A stretch of 64,000 nucleotides of DNA from Rathayibacter sp. VKM Ac-2879 (GTDB taxonomy: Bacteria > Actinomycetota > Actinomycetes > Actinomycetales > Microbacteriaceae), in contig NZ_JADKSO010000001.1 of assembly GCF_015351245.1 (NCBI RefSeq), forward strand, positions 310,001-374,000. Reading direction: 5' to 3'. Every line of letters begins with the position of its first letter. The stretch's first letter is position 1. The notes under the pieces are model-generated. The model saw only the letters and a program-made list of their open reading frames with translations. It made no database searches and had not been told where the DNA came from. This document shows positions 22,814 through 32,129 of this stretch, piece after piece. The position numbers and the translations under genes were made by a program.

Positions 22814-25800
22814 ATGAGACGACGTATCCCCCTCGCCGCCGCGGCGGTGATGGCGCTGACGGCAGGTCTCCTGTCTGTCGGCCCCACCGCGCAGGCCGCA
22901 ACCACCACCTCCCTCGATAGCGCGAAGGTCCTCGAGCTTCCGTTCGACGGCTCCCTGGCCGACACCAGCGGCCGCAATACGCCGCTCGGCATGCAGAAGG
23001 GCACCGCCTCCTACGGCACGGGCCTGAGCGGCCAGGCCTTCGAGTTCACCGGCTCGAACGCGATCTCGCTGGGCACCTCGGCGGCACTGCAGCCGGCGAA
23101 CCTCACTGTCTCGTTCTGGTTCAACCCCACCGTCGCGATGACGGGCGAAGAGGTCTTCACCTGGAACAAGACGGCCTACAACTCCGACGGCTGGTACCTC
23201 ACCTCCGAGGGCGACGGCACTCCGCTCGCGCTCTCGATCGGGCCGGCGGGCGGTCAGCCCTACAAGGTCGCCGTCGACGGCACGCGCTCGAGCTTCTTCC
23301 CCACGGGGCAGTGGACGCACGTCGTCGCCACCTACGACAAGAGCACCAAGGCGGTCGCTTTCTACCGCAACGGCGTCAAGCAGCCCAGCTCGATCAAGAC
23401 CGCTGTCTCGGGTGACGCGACCGGAGTCCTCGGCTCCGAGAGCACCTCGACCAAGACCATCGGCTTCAACGGCCCCCAGTACAACGGCGCGCACCTGCGC
23501 GGCCTGATGGACGACTACGCGCTCTACAACGGAGTCGCGACCACGACCGACGTCGTGGCACTGACGAAGGCGCACCTCCCCTCCTTCGACCCGGCCACCG
23601 TCGCCAGCGACGACCTCGCCGCCGTCTCGGTGCCCACGAGCACCAGCACCGTCTTCGCGGTGCCCACGAGCGGCGCCAAGGGCTCGACCATCAGCTGGAC
23701 CTCCTCTGACAGCGCGACCATCTCGATCGCCGCCGACGGAACCGCGACGGTGACTCCGCCGACCGGCTCGGCGAAGAACGTGACCCTCACGGGTTCGGCG
23801 ACGTACGGCGGCAGCGCCCCGGTCACCAAGGCCTTCGCGGTCCAGGTGCAGCCGACGGGCACGAAGACCTCGACGTATCTCACCGACGCGGGCATGTCGA
23901 ACGTCGATGTTCAGGACGCCTACCTCGTGAACGGCGAGAACGAGACGGTCCAGTACCTGCTCAGCCTCGACCCCGAGAAGTTCCTCTACTCCTTCTACAA
24001 GCAGGCGGGACTCGCCCCGACCACGGACAGCGGCTACGGCGGCTGGGAGCGTGACTCCGGACTCCGTTTCCAGGGTCACTTCTTCGGCCACTACATCTCC
24101 GCGGTCTCGCAGGCCTACGCCAACACCACGGACCCGACCACGAAGGCCGCTCTGCTCGCGAAGCTGACCACCTCCGTCAACGGCCTCAAGAAGGTCCAGG
24201 ACGCCTACGCCGCGAAGGACCCGTCGAACGCGGGCTTCGTCGCTCCGTTCCCGGTGACCGCCCTCCCCTCGGGCGCCGACGGCCTCCTCGTCCCCTTCTA
24301 CAACCTGCACAAGGTTCTCGCCGGCCTGCTTGACGCGAACGAGTACGGCCCGAGCGACGTCTCGCAGAAGGCTTTGGCCATCGCGGACAGCTTCGGCACC
24401 TGGGTCACGAACTGGGCCGGTCGTCAGGCCGACCCGACGCAGATGCTCAACACCGAGTACGGCGGAATGAACGAGGCGCTTTACCGCCTCTTCGACATCA
24501 CGCACAAGGCGGCGCACAAGCGTGCCGCCGAGTACTTCGACGAGACCGCGCTGTTCCAGAAGCTCGCGAACAACCAGGACATCCTCGACGGACTGCACGC
24601 GAACGCCACGATCCCCAAGGTGATCGGTGCGCTCAAGCGCTACACCGTCTTCACGGACGACCCCACGCTCTACGCGATGCTGACCGCGGACGAGAAGGCG
24701 AACCTCGACATGTATCGGCGGGCCGCCGAGAACTTCTGGCGCATGGTCGACGAGACGCACACCTACGCGAACGGCGGCAACAGCCAGTCCGAGCACTTCC
24801 ACGCCCCCGGCACCCTCTACCAGTACGCCACCAACGGAGAGACCTCCGGCTACGGAGAGAACTCCACCTCTGAGGGCTGCAACATCTACAACATGCTCAA
24901 GCTCACGCGGGCACTGTTCAAGGTGAGCCAGGACGTCAAGTACGCGGACTTCTACGAAGGCGCCTTCACCAACGGAGTCGTCGCCTCGCAGAACCCCGAC
25001 ACCGGCATGGTGACGTACTTCCAGCCGCAGACCGCGGGCTACTCGAAGGTCTTCGGAACGCCTCTTGACGAGTTCTGGTGCGACCACGGATCGGGAATCG
25101 AAAGCTTCACCAAGCTCGGCGACTCGATCTACTTCGAGGGTGACAAGACGGTCTACGTGAACCAGTTCCGCGCCTCGGTGCTGCGCTCGGCCGCGTGGAA
25201 CCTCAAGCTCACGCAGTCGGGGAGCATCCCCGAGGGCGACACCGCGACCTTCAAGGTCGAGGCGCTCGGCTCCGGAGCAGTGGCGAGCGGCACCACCGTC
25301 CGCCTGCGCATCCCGTCGTGGGTCGACGGCACGCCGACCCTGACCGTCAACGGCGCTGCTCGTGACATCTCCACGCTGACCCAGGGCGGCTACGTCGTCG
25401 TCCCGGTCGCCGCGGGTGACACCCTCGCCTGGAAGGTCCCGGCGAAGGTCGTGGCCGTCGCCGACACCGAGAACCCCAACTGGACCGCCTTCCGCTACGG
25501 CCCCGTGCTGCTGGCGACCGAGCTCAACCGCACGAACGTCAACGCGTCCTACACCGCCGGCGTGCTCGTGCAGATGAGCGTCGCCGACAAGTCGGTCAAC
25601 AACGACGTCGTCGTCAGCGACACGTCCGCGTGGAAGAACAACATCGTCCAGAACCTGGTCCGCCTGCCCGATGGGGCCGACGGCAACGGACGCACGACGA
25701 TGCGGTTCGGCATGAAGAACGCCGACGCGGCCTCGCAGGCTCGCGTGTTCCGCCCGTACTACAGCCTGTACAACGCCCGATACGCGACGTACATGACCCT

Positions 25801-26953
25801 CATCCAGCCCGACTCTCCGGAGGCGCAGGCGCTGATCCGCACCCAGAAGGACCAGCTCCGCATCAAGGAGACGACGATCGACTCCCTGACGTCGTTCGAC
25901 GACAACAACAGCGAGGCCGACAAGAACTACAAGTTCTCGAAGTCGAGCGTCGGCACGTGGCAGGGCCAGCCCTACCGCGATGCACAGCAGGCGTCGGACG
26001 CGTTCTTCCAGTACGACATGATCGTGAACCCGACGCTGCCGAAGAACTTCCTCGGCGTGCGGTACTACGGCGGTGACGCGGGTCGCAACTTCGACATCTA
26101 CCTCAACGATGTGAAGCTCAAGACCCAGACCATCTCAGGGGCTGGCGGAGCCAACCAGTGGTACGTGCAGTACGACCAGATCCCGCAGACGGTCCTCGAC
26201 CAGATCGCGGCGAAGGACAGCTACAAGCGCGACCAGAGCGGCAACTACGTGCTCGACGCGAAGGGGAACAAGGTGCCCAAGGTCACCGTGCGCTTCCAGA
26301 GCAACGGCACGAGCTTCGTCGGAGGCGTCTACGGGGTCTACACGACCGCCTCGGACACCTACGGGACGAACGCCGAGCTGACCAAGCTCGCCTCCAACGT
26401 GGGAACGCTCTCGCCGGCGCTCACCACCGGTGTCCGCAACTACACGCTGACCGTGCCGGCCTCGACGACGAGCGTCTCGCTCGACCTCGACCCGGCTGTG
26501 GGCAGCGGACTGGTGACGGTCGACGGCATCCTCATCGACGACACGGTTGCCCGCACGGTGAACCTCGCCGCCTCGGGGAACACCTCGGTCTCGATCGTGT
26601 CCTCGGCACAGGACCACACGACGACGGCGACCTACGCCCTCACCATCGTGAAGGCCTCGACGGCGACGATGCCGATGACCGTGACGACCTCGAGCCGCTG
26701 CATCGGCGGCAACGTGGTCCTGACGGTGACGGCGAAGAACGGCGCAACGGTCCCCGCGAACATGTCGGTCACGACGTCGTACGGAACCAAGTCGTTCACC
26801 AACGTGGCTCCGGGCTCCAGCGCCTCGGCTGCGTACACCGTCCGCGCGACCTCCATCGCCGCGGGCAGCGCCAGCGTCTCGTCCACGGGCACCGTGAACG
26901 GCGCGTCGGTGAAGAGCACGCAGACCGCGACGTACACCGCTCGCACCTGCTGA
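22814..26953 (+). CDS. Secreted GH127-type beta-L-arabinofuranosidase, multidomain
   Basis: A 1379-residue exported enzyme likely acting on arabinose-containing plant or wall glycans. Order of parts: signal peptide (1-28, cleavage after AQA); LamG/concanavalin-like sugar-binding domain (about 35-240, VSFWFNPT, WTHVVATYDKS); bacterial Ig-like domain (about 260-345); the GH127/DUF1680 alpha-barrel (about 350-800) with RFQGHFFGHYISA, LLVPFYNLHKVLAG, NTEYGGMNEALY and ENSTSEGCNIYNMLKL. The last holds the C of a Glu-Cys catalytic centre, with a further Cys in EFWCDHGSG. A beta-sandwich tail, a cadherin-like domain and a C-terminal beta domain follow. No LPxTG anchor. The LacI-type operator upstream implies sugar induction. 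Confidence 0.88.
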   Translation: MRRRIPLAAAAVMALTAGLLSVGPTAQAATTTSLDSAKVLELPFDGSLADTSGRNTPLGMQKGTASYGTGLSGQAFEFTGSNAISLGTSAALQPANLTVSFWFNPTVAMTGEEVFTWNKTAYNSDGWYLTSEGDGTPLALSIGPAGGQPYKVAVDGTRSSFFPTGQWTHVVATYDKSTKAVAFYRNGVKQPSSIKTAVSGDATGVLGSESTSTKTIGFNGPQYNGAHLRGLMDDYALYNGVATTTDVVALTKAHLPSFDPATVASDDLAAVSVPTSTSTVFAVPTSGAKGSTISWTSSDSATISIAADGTATVTPPTGSAKNVTLTGSATYGGSAPVTKAFAVQVQPTGTKTSTYLTDAGMSNVDVQDAYLVNGENETVQYLLSLDPEKFLYSFYKQAGLAPTTDSGYGGWERDSGLRFQGHFFGHYISAVSQAYANTTDPTTKAALLAKLTTSVNGLKKVQDAYAAKDPSNAGFVAPFPVTALPSGADGLLVPFYNLHKVLAGLLDANEYGPSDVSQKALAIADSFGTWVTNWAGRQADPTQMLNTEYGGMNEALYRLFDITHKAAHKRAAEYFDETALFQKLANNQDILDGLHANATIPKVIGALKRYTVFTDDPTLYAMLTADEKANLDMYRRAAENFWRMVDETHTYANGGNSQSEHFHAPGTLYQYATNGETSGYGENSTSEGCNIYNMLKLTRALFKVSQDVKYADFYEGAFTNGVVASQNPDTGMVTYFQPQTAGYSKVFGTPLDEFWCDHGSGIESFTKLGDSIYFEGDKTVYVNQFRASVLRSAAWNLKLTQSGSIPEGDTATFKVEALGSGAVASGTTVRLRIPSWVDGTPTLTVNGAARDISTLTQGGYVVVPVAAGDTLAWKVPAKVVAVADTENPNWTAFRYGPVLLATELNRTNVNASYTAGVLVQMSVADKSVNNDVVVSDTSAWKNNIVQNLVRLPDGADGNGRTTMRFGMKNADAASQARVFRPYYSLYNARYATYMTLIQPDSPEAQALIRTQKDQLRIKETTIDSLTSFDDNNSEADKNYKFSKSSVGTWQGQPYRDAQQASDAFFQYDMIVNPTLPKNFLGVRYYGGDAGRNFDIYLNDVKLKTQTISGAGGANQWYVQYDQIPQTVLDQIAAKDSYKRDQSGNYVLDAKGNKVPKVTVRFQSNGTSFVGGVYGVYTTASDTYGTNAELTKLASNVGTLSPALTTGVRNYTLTVPASTTSVSLDLDPAVGSGLVTVDGILIDDTVARTVNLAASGNTSVSIVSSAQDHTTTATYALTIVKASTATMPMTVTTSSRCIGGNVVLTVTAKNGATVPANMSVTTSYGTKSFTNVAPGSSASAAYTVRATSIAAGSASVSSTGTVNGASVKSTQTATYTARTC

Positions 26954-26966
26954 CGCACCACCCCCG

Positions 26967-27036
26967 GTGATCCCCTCCGCGGGACCTCCTCCGACCGCCT
27001 CCCGGCGCGTCGCGGGAATCCTGCGGAGGGGCTCAC
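26967..27036. terminator. Terminator after the glycosidase
   Basis: Long inverted repeat: GTGATCCCCTCCGC at 26967-26980 pairs with GCGGAGGGGCTCAC at 27023-27036 with one mismatch. It lies 14 bp past the stop codon. No T-run follows, as is usual in high-GC actinobacteria. Confidence 0.6.
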
Positions 27037-27074
27037 CTCGTCACCCGCCGATCCGAGCGATCGGGTGACACACT

Positions 27075-27114
27075 GACGGCGGCCGTCGGAGGACATCCTC
27101 TGGCGGCCGCCGTC
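27075..27114. terminator. Nested hairpin upstream of the permease operon
   Basis: GACGGCGGCC at 27075-27084 pairs with GGCCGCCGTC at 27105-27114, and the loop contains its own small dyad (GAGGA, TCCTC). It ends 36 bp before the permease ATG. It may be a second terminator for the glycosidase or a leader structure that controls the permease operon. Confidence 0.45.
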
Positions 27115-27150
27115 GTCCTGATACGCCCCCTCCCCGTGAAGGAGTCGCCG

Positions 27151-28170
27151 ATGTCGGTGTCCACCGCCTCGCCGCCGACGAGGTCGCGCTCGACCCTGAT
27201 TCCGCGCCTTCTCATCGGCGTCGGCTTGCTGGTCGCCTTCCTCGTCCTCCGCAGTATCGACCCGCCCGAGCTCGCCCTCTCCGACACCGTCCGCGACTTC
27301 GCGACGCTCTCGATCAGTGTGGTGATCGAGTCGCTACCGTTCGTCTTCCTCGGCATCCTGCTCTCGGTGGCGGTGCAGCTCTGGGTGCCCGAGCGCGTGC
27401 TCCTGAGGGTCCTCCCGCGTCGTGCGCTGCCGCGCCGGCTGGCGATCTCCCTGCTCGGCGTGCTCCTCCCGGTCTGCGAGTGCGGCAACGTTCCTCTGGC
27501 TCGCGGCCTCGTGGCGAAGGGTCTCAGCGTGTCGGAGTCGGTGACGTTCCTCCTCGCCGCGCCGATCCTCAACCCGATCACGATCGTCACCACCTACCAG
27601 GCGTTCGGCTGGAACGACGGGATTCTCGTCTCGCGCGTGATCGGAGGGTTCGTGATCGCCAACCTCGCCGGCTGGCTCGTGAGCCTTCACCCGCGCCAGG
27701 CTGAGCTGCTCACGGCGGGCTTCCGCGCCGTCTGCGAGCGCGGCGACTCCGCGAGCGGCTCCGTCTCGTCGCGCGCCCGGCGCAGCCTCACGACCCTCTC
27801 GGGCGAGACCAGCGCGATGCTCCCGGCGCTCTTCGTGGGAGCCGGCATCGCCGGTTTCATCCAGGTCGCCGTCTCACGGGATCTCCTGACCACGCTGGGC
27901 GCTGACCCGCTGTGGTCGGTGCTCGCGCTGATGACACTCGCCTTCGTCGTCTCGATCTGCTCGAACGTCGATGCGTTCTTCGTGCTCTCGTTCGGCGGCA
28001 CCTTCCTCCCGGGCGCGATCGTGGCGTTCCTCGTCTTCGGCCCGATGATCGACGTCAAGATGTTGGCGCTGCTGCGCACGACCTTCACGAGCGCCACGCT
28101 GGTACGCCTCACGGCGATCGTCGCGCTCTCGGCCGCCGCGCTGGGCCTGGCGGTGAACCTTGTCGGCTGA
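27151..28170 (+). CDS. DUF318 (ArsP_1-type) permease
   Basis: A 339-residue membrane permease of the PF03773 type, with about eight helices. The signature VCECGNVPLARGLVAKG with its vicinal C-x-C, and the inner FLLAAPILNPITIV segment (N-P motif), define the family. The ICSNVDAFFVLSF segment is the second repeat's equivalent. The ATG at 27151 follows GAAGGAG; an upstream in-frame GTG is less likely. Family members export trivalent organoarsenicals or act with TIGR03943 proteins in metal homeostasis. The TIGR03943 partner is the next gene, overlapping by 11 bp, so the second role is favoured here. Confidence 0.87.
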   Translation: MSVSTASPPTRSRSTLIPRLLIGVGLLVAFLVLRSIDPPELALSDTVRDFATLSISVVIESLPFVFLGILLSVAVQLWVPERVLLRVLPRRALPRRLAISLLGVLLPVCECGNVPLARGLVAKGLSVSESVTFLLAAPILNPITIVTTYQAFGWNDGILVSRVIGGFVIANLAGWLVSLHPRQAELLTAGFRAVCERGDSASGSVSSRARRSLTTLSGETSAMLPALFVGAGIAGFIQVAVSRDLLTTLGADPLWSVLALMTLAFVVSICSNVDAFFVLSFGGTFLPGAIVAFLVFGPMIDVKMLALLRTTFTSATLVRLTAIVALSAAALGLAVNLVG

Positions 28171-28981
28171 GCGGAGGAGGAGCAGCGCAGGAGCACGGCT
28201 CGCGTCCCGCTGGCAGGGGCCTGTCCTCAGCTTGATCGCGCTCGCCGCGACGCTCTGGCTCGCTGCGACCGGCCGCCTCGGCTTGTACATCCACCCGCGG
28301 TACTTCGTCTTCACCACCGTCCTCGCGGTGATCTCCGTGGTGCTGGTGGTGGCGGCAACGGCCTTCCTGGGCGCCTCCGACGAGCACGACGAACACGGAC
28401 ACGATGACGACGACGGACACGGTCACGAGGAGGACGGCCCCGCCACTTCGCTCCGTGCCCGCCTCTTACGCTGCCGCCCCGCACTCGTCACCGCGACCGC
28501 CGTGCTGATCGTGGCGACCGCGACGGTCGGCCTGCTCGTGCTGCCTCCCTCGACCCTCACCACGGCGACCGCGAACACCCGCCAGGTGAACACCGGTGCG
28601 CTGACGGCGGCGGTGCCGACGGGAGACACCGCGAACTACTCGGTCAAGGACTGGGCGGCGCTACTCGCCCAGGGGGAGACCGAGCAGTTCTTCGCCGGCC
28701 GTTCCGCCACCATCAGCGGGTTCGTCAGCCCCGATCCCGACGACCCGACGAACGTCTTCTACGTGACGCGATTCGTGGTCACCTGTTGCGCCGTCGACGC
28801 GCAACCCGTCGGCGTCCCCATCTACCAGCCGGGCTGGGAGCAGAAGTACGCGATCGACTCGTGGCTCGAGGTGACCGGCGGCTTCGGCTCGAACCCGAGC
28901 ATCACCAGCGCCCAGTCGATCGTCCTCGACCCGGTCACGGAGACGCCGATCGCCGAGCCCTCGATGCCCTATGTCTACTGA
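28160..28981 (+). CDS. TIGR03943 family permease partner
   Basis: A 273-residue protein with four membrane helices near the N terminus (VLSLIALAATLWLAATG, YFVFTTVLAVISVVLVVAATAFLGA, ALVTATAVLIVATATVGLLVL). Between the second and third lies a His/Asp-rich cytoplasmic loop (DEHDEHGHDDDDGHGHEED), an evident metal-binding stretch. An extracellular C-terminal domain carries RFVVTCCAVDAQPVGVPIY, the TIGR03943 signature with a double Cys. It starts at a TTG inside the permease gene. Together they are thought to move a metal or metal-ligand complex; direction is uncertain. Confidence 0.85.
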   Translation: MSAERRRSSAGARLASRWQGPVLSLIALAATLWLAATGRLGLYIHPRYFVFTTVLAVISVVLVVAATAFLGASDEHDEHGHDDDDGHGHEEDGPATSLRARLLRCRPALVTATAVLIVATATVGLLVLPPSTLTTATANTRQVNTGALTAAVPTGDTANYSVKDWAALLAQGETEQFFAGRSATISGFVSPDPDDPTNVFYVTRFVVTCCAVDAQPVGVPIYQPGWEQKYAIDSWLEVTGGFGSNPSITSAQSIVLDPVTETPIAEPSMPYVY

Positions 28982-30338
28982 CGTCCGCCCGTCGGCCACG
29001 CGAGCGTCGGTCCCGTCCGACCCGCCCGCCGACCGCGCGCTACGGCGCTACCGCGTGGTGCTGGCGTCGACCCTCGCCGCGCTGGTCCTGCTCGTCGGGG
29101 GTCTGACCGCCGCGACGGCTCTCCAGGGCCCGCGCGTCACCGGCGTGCAGGTGAGCACGGTGGGAGTCGTGGAGCGCGATGGCGCGCGGCTGCGTCTGCG
29201 CCTCGATCGCGCGGTCGACCCCTCCGTCATCGATCGCGTCTCGGTGTCGCCGTCGGTGCCGACGACGGTGACGGTCGCGGGTTCCGAGATCACCGTCGCC
29301 TTCAACGCGCTCCTGCGCTACGGCACCGACTACACGGTCTCGGTGACCGGAGTCTCGGCGCCGGGCGGCCCCGCCTCCGACGTCTCGACTCGCTTCACGA
29401 CGTCCTCCATCGACGTCCTCTCCCTCGAGCGGGGGAGCAACGGCTCGTCCGACCGCATCACCAGTCGGCCGCTCGCCGGTGGTGACTCGCGCACCGAGTT
29501 CGAGGCCGGTCGCATCGTCGCCTACGCGACGACCCTTCCCACTCTGGCGGTCGTGACCGAGGACTCCGGCGGTCGGCAGACGCTGCAGACGGTCGACCGT
29601 GCGAGCGGTGTCGTGACTCCCGTCGCCCTGCCCGAGGGGGCGACGGTGTCGGAGTTGCGAGGCTCGACCTCGGCACCTCGCGTCGGCTTCACGTTCAGCA
29701 CGCCCGACGCTCCGGACCGTCACACGCTCGACACGCTCGACATCTCGGGAGCGGGCGCGACCCCCGTCAGCGCGAACGGGCCCGACGGTCAGGCCCTCTC
29801 GGTCGCCTCCTGGGCCTTCGAGCCCGGCTCGACCTCGGTCGCCGCGCTCACGGACGCGGGCGAGCTCTATCGCGTCGATGCGGGGGCGACCGCGCCGACC
29901 TCGCTCGGCGAGCACGAGAAGCTCCGCGGGTTCGTTCCCGGAACCTCCGACCTGGTGGTGGCCGATGCCGAGGCGGGCTCCGTCGTGGATCTGCGCACGG
30001 GCGAAGAGGCGTCTCTCGAGGTCCCTCCGGACGTGGCCGCCAGCGGCTCGTCGACGCCCGCCGTGCTGCTCGACGGATCCTCCTACCTGCGCACGGTGAG
30101 CGAGCGCTCGGGCGCCTTCGGCACGACCGAGGGGATCGTGCTGTTCGACGGCTACGCCGACCGTCTGCTCTACCAGCCGTCCGCCGGATCCTCGATCGCC
30201 TCGACCTGCATCTCGCCGAACGGGCAATACCTGGCGGTGCATCTGCGGGACTCCGGAGCCGACTCGACCGACCTCGTCGACTCCCGGAGCGGGGCGGTCG
30301 CGGCTCGACTCCCGGGCACCTCGCTCGACTGGTGCTGA
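28971..30338 (+). CDS. Membrane-anchored Ig/beta-propeller-like protein
   Basis: A 455-residue protein of unrecognised family. One N-terminal helix (VVLASTLAALVLLVGGLTAAT) anchors it. An Ig-like domain follows (about 50-150, the style of bacterial SbsA Ig-like repeats: LRLRLDRAVDPSVID, VAFNALLRYGTDYTVSVTG). A long beta-rich region with repeated blade-like segments comes after it (for example VASWAFEPGSTSVAALTDAGELYRVDAG and STCISPNGQYLAVHLRD, as in TolB-like propellers). It overlaps the TIGR03943 gene by 11 bp, so it is probably an outward-facing accessory of the permease pair. Confidence 0.7.
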   Translation: MSTDVRPSATRASVPSDPPADRALRRYRVVLASTLAALVLLVGGLTAATALQGPRVTGVQVSTVGVVERDGARLRLRLDRAVDPSVIDRVSVSPSVPTTVTVAGSEITVAFNALLRYGTDYTVSVTGVSAPGGPASDVSTRFTTSSIDVLSLERGSNGSSDRITSRPLAGGDSRTEFEAGRIVAYATTLPTLAVVTEDSGGRQTLQTVDRASGVVTPVALPEGATVSELRGSTSAPRVGFTFSTPDAPDRHTLDTLDISGAGATPVSANGPDGQALSVASWAFEPGSTSVAALTDAGELYRVDAGATAPTSLGEHEKLRGFVPGTSDLVVADAEAGSVVDLRTGEEASLEVPPDVAASGSSTPAVLLDGSSYLRTVSERSGAFGTTEGIVLFDGYADRLLYQPSAGSSIASTCISPNGQYLAVHLRDSGADSTDLVDSRSGAVAARLPGTSLDWC

Positions 30339-30438
30339 GCGGCCACTATCGTTATCGAACCGTGACACGATTGGGCTGCTCGCGACCAAACCAGGGCCAC
30401 CCTGCCAACAGGAAGGTCACAGGCGAACACTGGCGGGC

Positions 30439-32019
30439 ATGAACCAGACAGCGGCCCCCGTGCGCCAGGGCAGCGCGCACCGAGCGCGTTTCCTCCTGCT
30501 CGCCGCCCTCGCCGGCATCATCACGGGAGGCGTGCTGCTTGCGGTCGCCGAGCTCGTCGCCCTCGCGGTGGCGCGCACAGCCAGCCCCGTGCTGGCGCTC
30601 GGCTCCTTCATCGTCGACATCGTGCCGCGCCCGCTCAAGGAATTCGCGATCGAGACGTTCGGCGAGAACGACAAGATCTTCCTGCTCGCGAGCGTCGGCG
30701 TCGCCGTGGTGGTGGCCGCGGCGATCGCCGGCATGCTTCAGCTGGTCCGGCCCCCGCTCGGGCAGATCCTCCTCGTCGTCGCCGGCGGCCTCTCGATCGC
30801 AGCGATCGTCACGCGCGCCGGTGCGACTCCGCTCTCGGCCGTGCCCACGCTCGCCGGGGTGATCGTCGCGGTCGTCGTGATGCACCTCCTCTTCGGGCGG
30901 CTGCGGCGCTGGCGTGGCGCCGGCGTAGCGGACGAGGCGGACGCCGCCGGGCTCGAACGTCGCGGCTTCTTCCGGGTGGCCCTCGTCGCCGCCGTCGGCG
31001 CCGCTGTGGTGGGCACCGGCGCCCGCCTGGTCAACGCCGCGACCTCCTCCCTCGCGAGCGTGCGGGCGGCGCTGCGCCTGCCCCCTCCGCGCACCACCGT
31101 CGCGGTGCCCGCCGGCGCCGACCTGGGGATCGACGGCCTCTCGCCGCTCTACACGCCCAACGCCGACTTTTACCGCGTCGACACCGCGCTCAGCGTCCCG
31201 AACATCGACCCCTCCACGTGGTCGCTGAAGGTCACCGGGATGGTCGACCAGGAGGTGACGCTGACCCTCCAGCAGCTCCTCGACATGGGGGTCGACGAGT
31301 ACAGCGTGACGCTGACGTGCGTCTCGAACCAGGTCGGAGGAGACCTGGTCGGCACCGCGAAGTGGCTCGGCGTGCCGATCCGCGACGTGCTGGCGAAGGC
31401 CGGTGTGCAGAGCGGCGCCGACATGGTGCTCTCGAGCAGCATCGACGGGTACACCGCGAGCACCCCGCTGGCCTCGCTCACCGACTCCGGGCTCGACGCG
31501 ATCCTCGCGGTGGGGATGAACGGCGAGGCGTTGCCGTTCGAGCACGGGTTCCCGGTGCGGATGGTCGTCCCGGGCCTCTACGGCTACGTCTCGGCGACCA
31601 AGTGGCTCACCGAGCTCAAGGTGACCACCTTCGCGGCCGATCAGGCGTACTGGACCCCGCGCGGCTACTCCGCCGAGGCCCCCATCAAGATGTCCTCGCG
31701 CATCGACACCCCGCGCATCGACGCGCCGATCACGGCCGGACCCACCACGATCGCGGGAGTCGCGTGGGCGCAGGCGACGGGGATCTCGAAGGTCGAGGTC
31801 AGCATCGATGACGGCGACTGGCAGGCGGCGACCCTCTCGACTCCCGTCAACATCGACACGTGGGTGCAGTGGCACGTCGACTGGCAGGCCGAGAGCGGAT
31901 CGCACTACATCGCCGTGCGGGCGACCGACAAGAACGGCGCGCTGCAGACCGCGGACCGCGCGCCCGTCGCGCCGGACGGCTCCAGCGGCTGGCAGCGCAC
32001 CCTCGTCAGCGTGAGCTGA
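30439..32019 (+). CDS. Membrane-tethered sulfite-oxidase-type molybdopterin oxidoreductase
   Basis: A 526-residue enzyme with four to five N-terminal helices (FLLLAALAGIITGGVLLAVAE to VIVAVVVMHLLFG), a twin-arginine-like RRGFFRVALVAA at about 175, then the molybdopterin fold. C294 in LTCVSNQVGGD is the molybdenum ligand. The LPFEHGFPVRMVVPGLYGYVSATKWL segment is the conserved active-site loop, and a C-terminal Ig-like dimerisation domain ends the protein (about 425-526). It faces outward and lacks a heme domain, so it would pass electrons to the membrane or another partner. Sulfite and methionine-sulfoxide-type substrates are both possible. The molybdate importer operon is 14 kb away. Confidence 0.9.
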   Translation: MNQTAAPVRQGSAHRARFLLLAALAGIITGGVLLAVAELVALAVARTASPVLALGSFIVDIVPRPLKEFAIETFGENDKIFLLASVGVAVVVAAAIAGMLQLVRPPLGQILLVVAGGLSIAAIVTRAGATPLSAVPTLAGVIVAVVVMHLLFGRLRRWRGAGVADEADAAGLERRGFFRVALVAAVGAAVVGTGARLVNAATSSLASVRAALRLPPPRTTVAVPAGADLGIDGLSPLYTPNADFYRVDTALSVPNIDPSTWSLKVTGMVDQEVTLTLQQLLDMGVDEYSVTLTCVSNQVGGDLVGTAKWLGVPIRDVLAKAGVQSGADMVLSSSIDGYTASTPLASLTDSGLDAILAVGMNGEALPFEHGFPVRMVVPGLYGYVSATKWLTELKVTTFAADQAYWTPRGYSAEAPIKMSSRIDTPRIDAPITAGPTTIAGVAWAQATGISKVEVSIDDGDWQAATLSTPVNIDTWVQWHVDWQAESGSHYIAVRATDKNGALQTADRAPVAPDGSSGWQRTLVSVS

Positions 32020-32048
32020 GCCGCCCGCCCGCCTGCCCCTCCCTCTCG

Positions 32049-32117
32049 CCTCCGCGAGATGCCACTTGTGCGCTCGCGCGCCGGCGTGTCGTGCTCATAA
32101 GTGGCATCTCGCGGAGG
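32049..32117. repeat. Long palindromic repeat, copy 1
   Basis: AAGTGGCATCTCGCGGAGG at 32099-32117 is the exact reverse complement of 32049-32067, with a 31-nt centre. It sits between convergent genes (stop at 32019, stop at 32130) and could terminate both. The core and part of the loop recur at 33609-33683 in opposite orientation. Confidence 0.85.
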
Positions 32118-32129
32118 AGGGGGCCTCGG

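Noticed and set aside
22748-25087. 779-codon open frame antisense to the GH127 gene
   Set aside because: It is the antisense shadow of a GC-biased gene: Arg/Val/Gly-rich, no domain, while the plus strand gives a clear signal peptide and glycosidase motifs.
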